NCBI GenBank assembly: GCA_011109175.1
Contig: RDEW01000037.1
Location: forward strand, 443,649 to 507,648
Source of the DNA: Dicyema japonicum
Lineage: Eukaryota > Dicyemida > Rhombozoa > Dicyemidae
Length of the DNA: 64,000 nt
Reading direction: 5' to 3'
Within the stretch, counting starts at the first letter, position 1. Each line of letters begins with the position of its first letter. This document shows, in pieces, positions 58,926 through 64,000 of this stretch. Position numbers and translations under genes: made by a program. Below the pieces are notes generated by a model, which saw nothing but the letters and a program-made list of their open reading frames with translations, was not told where the DNA came from and made no database searches.

Positions 58926-59379
58926 CATATCTGTTAGGTGTAACTAACAAAAGCCACTTCGCAAATCTTTGAAACAGAGAGCTTTAATGTGGGTCACCTG
59001 TTCGTGAAAAAACATACTTAGCGAACTGATCCAACCTCTCTCCCCTACCAATCGACTACCAAATAGTCGGCTTGTTGTGAATACAGGAAGATCACTAAGC
59101 TACTGTTCCTAGATTTATTTTACTTAAAATAGCGTACCATCCTCAAAAATGTCATTATCCTAGTAATTATTAATTTTATATGCCACCTCCATAATAATTT
59201 ACTAGTGATATCCCCCAAAATAAAAAGTTTACCCTTTGTGTCGATCAAATAAATCATTGTCATGAGATATAAAGTTTCGGAATACCGGATACACTAGACT
59301 TTGTGGTCGAATCTCTGCTGACAAAAAATAGTAGCTTCGACATGACCACATTTAGAAGCAAAAAGGATATTATGAACAG

Positions 59380-60010
59380 TCAAATATGGTCATAAACATG
59401 GTGACAAATAGGGAGGTCCCCGTCGTAGATAACCTCAGACTTGTGCTTTAATCTTTAATAATGCAACTGCCTACATAAATACGGTCGGATCTATTGGAGG
59501 GAAGAATACATCACAGTCATAATGACGGGCAATTACTGTCAAATATATCCTGCCCACGTGGAGTTGGATGAGAGAATCCTACAATAACCACATTAATACT
59601 TCATACACTCGCTGTCCCCCAATACAGCATATTTCATGCACATTAGGCATTTCCTGGAGGGAAAAGTAAGCATTGGTGAGGGAGTTGAATAATAGCACGT
59701 GGTTTTCAGTACTGTGAGGAATATCGGCGTTGGGGGAACAGCTTAGAACAGCGTTAACTCTGTTTGGAAGAGGTCGATTCTTTTTGGGGATTGATTCCCA
59801 AGTTTTCCGTCCCATTATAACAGCGTTTTGCATTCCAAACATAATCTACTTAAAATACCGTCAGGTGCCTCAGATGTCACACTCTTAAAGTATTTCAGAT
59901 CTATTCTACTATATTAAAATTTTGATGAACTTGGAAAACCAAGGAATTTTCCCTTTAAATCCTATCCCGTTGTTTAAACACGTGGCAACCACCAGACTAA
60001 CCTGTCTCAT
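59380..60010 (-). CDS. DHFR: Dihydrofolate reductase
   Basis: DHFR reduces dihydrofolate to tetrahydrofolate with NADPH, feeding one-carbon and thymidylate synthesis. The start at 60010 gives MRQVSLVVATCLNNGIGFKG with KIPWFSK, the family N-terminus and substrate loop (G-I-G...PW). After GT-AG introns of 25 nt (59906-59930) and about 35 nt come NAVIMGRKTWESIPKKNRPL (cofactor-binding G-R-K-T-W) and EICCIGGQRVYE (GG motif). A 21-nt intron at 59579-59599 is followed by QLHVGRIYLTVIARHYDCD and VFFPPID. A 37-nt intron is needed to reach a short last exon with ICHHVYDHI, stop at 59380. That last join is the weakest. No thymidylate synthase domain is fused. It is divergent from the SLC25 gene. Confidence 0.85.
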
Positions 60011-60298
60011 TTAAATGACTAATAGTTATAATTTTTTATTTCAATTAAATAATATTTTTGATATTTTAAAATTCTCTTATTTTAACTGATAAAAGTAATT
60101 TAAACAAATAGTAAATTCAAGATTCGCCTTTCCATTCCCAGCGGTTATGTGCTCTCAATGTCTTATGTTGCTTATGTTTACCTCGTGACAATAATAATTC
60201 GCATAAAAAAAATTTGTATAATATTTAAATTTTGTAATTAATAAATTATCATTTTAATAAATAATATTTAAATAATTAATAATTAAAAAGTTTAGAAC
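60011..60298. promoter_or_regulatory. bidirectional promoter region between DHFR and SLC25 carrier
   Basis: The 288-bp A/T-rich interval lies between two divergently oriented start codons (60010 minus, 60299 plus). No other gene fits, so both genes must be transcribed from here. No individual promoter element was identified with confidence. Confidence 0.5.
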
Positions 60299-61258
60299 AT
60301 GGCAGAATTATTAGTAAACTTTGTAAAATATTTTAAAGACATTCATCTCATTAAACGCATGTAACGAGCTAATAACATTCCCATTGGACACAATCAAAAC
60401 AAGAATGCAAAGCAAAGTGGGGTACTCACACCCAATATCACTCTCAAAGTTCTACTCAGGCATTTCTCCTTCAATTGTTAACACTCTTATTGGAAGTATG
60501 TTTTGTATCTTCAATCAGCAATGACTCACGTCGCAATGTATGAGGTTTCCCATTCCACCCTTCTGAGCAAGGGATATAGGAAACGTGACCCAACAGCTCA
60601 GGTTTTGTCTTCAATCTTCGCCTATTCCGTACTTTTATTGCATAATGTGAGACTACGTCCATCTTCCTCTGCCCATTGGAGGTGATCAAACAGAACTCCC
60701 AATTTCTGTCCATAAGGTCTACGAAATGTGCCTCGAAAATTTACAATTTACATGTCATCCACAATTTTACTTTTAGGGGATCACTGGTTTCTACCGAGGA
60801 TTTATAGCCTTTGTCTATAGAGACATCACGATGGTCTCCGTCCATCTGCTGCTTTCGTATCATCTTCAGGTTGAACTTGTATCAAATTTAGAATGTCTGG
60901 AGCTTTTTTCAAGAACGAAGAGTTGACAAGAATCAGTCAATCTGCTGCTCTGTTTTTGCCGGTTTGATTATTTTGTGACCTCTTTGTAGGGTTGGTGGGT
61001 CTTTTGGTCAGTTCACCACTGGATGTGCTCAAGACCAGAAAAATGTTGATGGTAGTTAGTTTGCAATTATTCCAAGGATGACTGGAGTCCAAAATATGTA
61101 GAGGTCCGTGAAGTTGTTAAGGATTTGAATAAGAGGGGAATTCGTGGGTGTTGCAATCTCTTATGTTTAGATACTTTATTGGTACCTCATATCGTGCTGT
61201 GATCTTCTTAGCTTATATTATTTCCTATAATTATATTTTCTATGACAAATTGAGTTAA
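60299..61258 (+). CDS. Mitochondrial carrier, S-adenosylmethionine-carrier-like
   Basis: SLC25 proteins exchange metabolites across the inner mitochondrial membrane. The start at 60299 (MAELL) is followed by a 25-nt intron. The three signature repeats are all present: FPLDTIKTRMQSKVGY, CPLEVIKQNSQF and SSPLDVLKTRKML, each with the P-x-[DE]-x-x-[KR] motif. Other blocks are SKFYSGISPSIVNTLIG, HGITGFYRGFIAFVYRD and RGYFIGTSYRAVIFLAY. Introns of 25, 23, 23, 23, 22, 28, 25 and 23 nt (all GT-AG) rejoin the frame; stop at 61256-61258. PLDTIKTRMQ with E-V-I-K-Q in the second repeat resembles SLC25A26, the SAM importer. Transport specificity is inference. All exons are open, so the gene looks functional. 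The last exon is repeated downstream. Confidence 0.8.
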
Positions 61259-61457
61259 ATTACCATATTCTTGCAAAAGTACCATTTAAGCTCGACTTTT
61301 TATAACTCGGAAGAATATTGGTACCTCATACCGTGCTGTGATCTTCTTAGCTTATATTATTTCCTATAATTATATTTTCTATGACAAATTGAGTTAAATT
61401 ACCATATTCTTGCAAAAGTACCATTTTAGCTTGACTTTTTATAACTCGGAGGAAGAG
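61181..61457. repeat. 139-bp tandem duplication of the carrier's last exon
   Basis: Units starting at 61181 and 61320 (GGTACCTCATA...) repeat most of the final exon and its 3-prime flank. The duplicate is not needed for the gene. Confidence 0.8.
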
Positions 61458-61632
61458 TGATTTGTGCCAGTTCACTGATATTGATAAGATCAACTGCTTT
61501 ATATTAAAAAGTTAAGTTAGCCATGTGGTTATTTGATAGTACGGTTTAGGTGATCCTTGCACAAAATGTTTACCTCCATTCATGATAAGTGAAAACTGAC
61601 TTCTTTTTTCTCGTGAGCAACAACGAGGTAGC

Positions 61633-61992
61633 AGAGTCAGTAGAAACTGAAAACCCTAACTTCTGAACTAAAAGGTGTTTAAAGCACAAAGCCCATTTGG
61701 AAGGACTAGGAAATCACTATTCTCTCAACCCTTATTAACCACCAGGTCAATTCAATTTCCTTACAACTCAAGCACATTTGTTACTACAACCTTACGAGTG
61801 TTACACCNAGAGTCAGTAGAAACCGAAAACCCTAACTTCTGAACTAAAAGGTGTTTAAAGCACAAAGCCATTTGGAAGGACTAGGAAATCACTATTCCCT
61901 CAACCCTTGGTAACCACCAGCACCTTATAGGTCAATTCAATTTCCTTACAACTCAAGCACATTTGTTGCTGCAACCTTACGAGTGTTACACC
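61633..61992. repeat. direct repeat of about 180 bp separated by a single N
   Basis: 61633-61807 and 61809-61992 match apart from substitutions and a small indel; N at 61808. Likely an unmerged contig overlap. The sequence itself is non-coding. Confidence 0.7.
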
Positions 61993-62138
61993 GATTCTCA
62001 CAAAACAAGTCAACCTCCTCAAATATAAGCATGCAAAACACAATGCACATTTGTGCAAGCATTGATTATCAATAAAATCCTAACTACCGTGGTTAGTAAT
62101 TTAAAACAATAATATTAACAGAACTGTATACAAATATA

Positions 62139-62873
62139 TCATATATCGTCATAATATATGTCCAGCAAGTCAGATAACTGCTCAGTGTCCATTTTTATGT
62201 CCTCAGGAAACTCTGGTTTCTTAGAAGGGACAGAACACTGCATGCTCTCCATTCTGTGCATATATAACAAATACTCCAACTAATAATAATTAAAGAATTT
62301 AACGTTGTCTTTTTCGCTGGTTAAGTTCAACTCGCAGTCGTTGGGGACAAACTCGTTGTTTCCAAAGAGAACATGCCCAGCGGAAATTTGACGGGAGAGC
62401 AAGTAGCTCTGATCCTGCATTTTTCTCCAGAGAGTTTTGAGAGCTGCAAGCTGCTCAGTCATCCACTTGTGTTTAACATAAATTATGGCATTCCTGTGTC
62501 TCTTCTTTTCACGGGACTTTCTAGCAGCCTGGAATAAAAAGTAAAATACCTCATTGTTTTTGACACGTTTTTCTCGGTATTCGACGTCGTTAAATGAAAG
62601 AGTCCTAACATTTGGTTTTCTGTTATGCTTGGGTTCATACATTTCACTGTGGTCACCCGGTATAAGTAAGCTGTGCTGGTCCTGGAGTGAGTAGTTGTAG
62701 TCTGAAGGCCACATTTTAGCGGATTGTAATGAAATGTAGTCGTTAAAGTCGCAGTAGAAAGATTCGTCGTTATAAAACGATGCAGGCATGCCAGATTCAT
62801 CACTTGTTTGGAACAACAAATTGTTCAATTCGTCGTACACGTGTCCATCATTCCCAAATCCATTTGGGTCCAT
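62139..62873 (-). CDS. bZIP transcription factor (C/EBP-PAR-like)
   Basis: The start at 62873 opens an acidic N-terminus (MDPNGFGNDGHVYDEL). The basic region REKRVKNNE joins AARKSREKKRHRN after removal of a 21-nt intron (62529-62549) that contains no stop. The result, N-N-E-A-A-R-K-S-R, is the DNA-contact signature of bZIP proteins, closest to C/EBP or PAR/NFIL3 types. The zipper is short and poorly heptad-spaced (IIYVKHKWMTEQLAALKTLW). A second 24-nt intron (62280-62303) leads to a last exon with an acidic tail DTEQLSDLLDIYYDDI, a plausible activation segment; without this splice the protein stops early. About 212 residues. A TATAAA-like box and a GCGTCAC site lie 90-110 bp upstream. Confidence 0.75.
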
Positions 62874-63000
62874 TAACCTACGGTAATAATCGAATAAATA
62901 ATGTTTGTTAAATAATATCTGTTACCTTGAAATGATTTTTCTCACTGTGACGCAATTTATAGCTCACCATTATGCAAGAAATTGATTTATTCACGTAAAA
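62874..63000 (-). promoter_or_regulatory. upstream region of the bZIP gene
   Basis: On the minus strand, GAGCTATAAATTGCGTCACAG lies about 90 bp before the ATG. It is followed by ATTATTACCGTAG just before the start codon, which looks like a 3-prime splice acceptor. Dicyemids are reported to use spliced-leader trans-splicing, so it could be the SL acceptor. Speculative. Confidence 0.35.
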
Positions 63001-63228
63001 ATTACACATTCAAATTTAAAATATAATTTCAAGATTAATTAAAATATATATTTTTTAATTATAATTCACGTCAGTAGTTTGGCGGGTGTTTGAAATTTTC
63101 ATTAATATCACCTCCAGTTAGCCATGGTTTCCTTGAGGGGACCGGAGTAAATAAACCTTACACACCAATGACCCCCTAATAAACTCAAATTCTCACAAAT
63201 AAATCAACAATTTATTAAAACAGATCAT

Positions 63229-63774
63229 TATCCAAAAAAATCAATTGATTTTTCGTAAAATTCAATCACGACTTGGGGACATCTGACGTTAGCCACAGAG
63301 GCGGGGATCAAGTCGACTATTACTGACTCACTCTTCCTATAAATGGGGACCACTAGGACAACCACTTCACTAGGAATATTAATATGCCGTCTATTTTCTT
63401 TACTCCAATAATCTTTTCAGGCAAAAGACCCCTGTTGAATCCAAACTCACCCAAAATCCCGTCAGGTCCAATTTTAAGGAACCGCTGAAATAAAAAGAGG
63501 TCGAACCTGTTCGTTATTGGCTAAATTCATATTCCTCTTTATTCGATCCCTCGCTCTGTAGTTCGCACTATTTACCCTCTTTCTCAGTCGTTTTTCAAAT
63601 TCCTCAATTAATTTAGGAGAATACAAGTTCGTTTCACATTCCCACGTGTTTTGATCACTGTGGAATATATTGAGAGAACAACCTAGCGTATCCCTTCCAT
63701 TTGATCAGATAATATGTAGCGCCGTCGAAAACCCCCTTGTCAAGAATACGTTCGACTTCATAAACGTCAGACAT
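63229..63774 (-). CDS. Heterochromatin protein 1 (chromobox)
   Basis: HP1 binds methylated H3K9 through its chromodomain and dimerises through its chromo-shadow domain. The start at 63774 gives MSDVYEVERILDKGVFDGAT and YYLIKWKGYA. After a 25-nt intron the frame continues SDQNTWECETNLYSPKLIEE, completing the chromodomain, including the aromatic cage (Y...W...W). A Lys/Arg-rich hinge (RLRKRVNSANYRARDRIKR) is followed by a 22-nt intron. The shadow domain reads GFNRGLLPEKIIGVKKIDG, ILIFLVKW, then a 26-nt intron, then VIVDLIPASVANVRCPQVV, with stop TAA at 63229-63231. Both domains are complete; about 157 residues, typical for a small HP1. Confidence 0.9.
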
Positions 63775-64000
63775 AAACGTTGAGCAACAAATAAGAAATT
63801 TAAATATATTTTCTATATTTATTTTTTATATCATTTATGAGATTATATATTTAACGCTACTGAAACAATGTTCGTCTACAATGCCAAGACTGACCGATCT
63901 ATGGGAGCAACAGACATCTGCTTCCTAATTAATAGCTGCTGGCCTCCTTAAAGTTAGTGAGGCTGGGGTTACTTAACTAACTAATTAAATGAAAGAATTA
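63775..64000. repeat. dispersed repeat end, LINE-like tail
   Basis: GTGAGGCTGGGGTTACTTAACTAACTAA near 63957-63990 resembles about 19695-19725 and the LINE tail at 18136-18150. The class is uncertain. No gene. Confidence 0.4.

Noticed and set aside
59380-60010. Bifunctional DHFR-thymidylate synthase
   Set aside because: No TS motif follows the DHFR end; the downstream DNA is non-coding up to the duplicated repeats.
1-64000. LTR retrotransposons, rRNA genes or CRISPR arrays
   Set aside because: No long terminal repeats, protease/integrase motifs, rRNA-like sequence or spaced arrays were seen.

Overview
The window is nuclear DNA of a small, AT-rich animal genome. The best guess is a dicyemid mesozoan (Dicyema-like). 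At least seven recognisable host genes are built from short exons separated by GT-AG introns of only about 20-37 nt. Removing those introns restores conserved proteins: RNase H2 subunit B, dihydrofolate reductase, a mitochondrial carrier, a bZIP factor, HP1, an MFS transporter and an Ig-like membrane protein. Introns that short, together with metazoan proteins (HP1, a PAGR1-like protein, Ig-type receptors), fit the published dicyemid pattern. The species call is inference; the introns are read directly.

Layout. 0-12.7 kb is almost wholly decayed non-LTR retrotransposons (LINEs) on both strands, plus a composite inverted-repeat DNA element (8.5-9.3 kb). RNASEH2B lies at 12.7-13.4 kb, followed by an unresolved coding-like stretch. 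15.0-27.7 kb returns to mobile DNA: a Tigger/pogo transposase cut by a LINE, a near-complete EN-RT LINE at 21.1-23.96 kb, and an internally deleted LINE at 24.0-25.2 kb. 27.9-29.9 kb holds an Ig-like type I membrane protein. A Tigger element (29.93-31.87 kb) carries a nested MITE. An MFS transporter sits at 34.5-36.0 kb on the minus strand. 37-47 kb mixes LINE pieces, two copies of a tRNA-derived SINE, a hairpin MITE and several coding-like islands. A PAGR1-like gene is at 47.2-47.6 kb. 47.7-57.5 kb contains three larger minus-strand LINEs, one with a canonical 2A peptide motif upstream of its endonuclease. A FLYWCH-domain reading frame is at 57.8-58.3 kb. The right end (59.4-63.8 kb) is a compact host-gene cluster: DHFR(-), mitochondrial S-adenosylmethionine-carrier-like SLC25(+), bZIP(-) and HP1(-). 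DHFR and the carrier diverge from one 288-bp promoter.

Three single N characters each sit exactly between two copies of a 175-247 bp direct repeat, so these are probably unmerged contig overlaps rather than biology. Several further N-free tandem duplications of 125-149 bp should be treated with the same caution. LINE clade names (RTE/BovB-like, CR1/Jockey-like) rest on motif recognition only.
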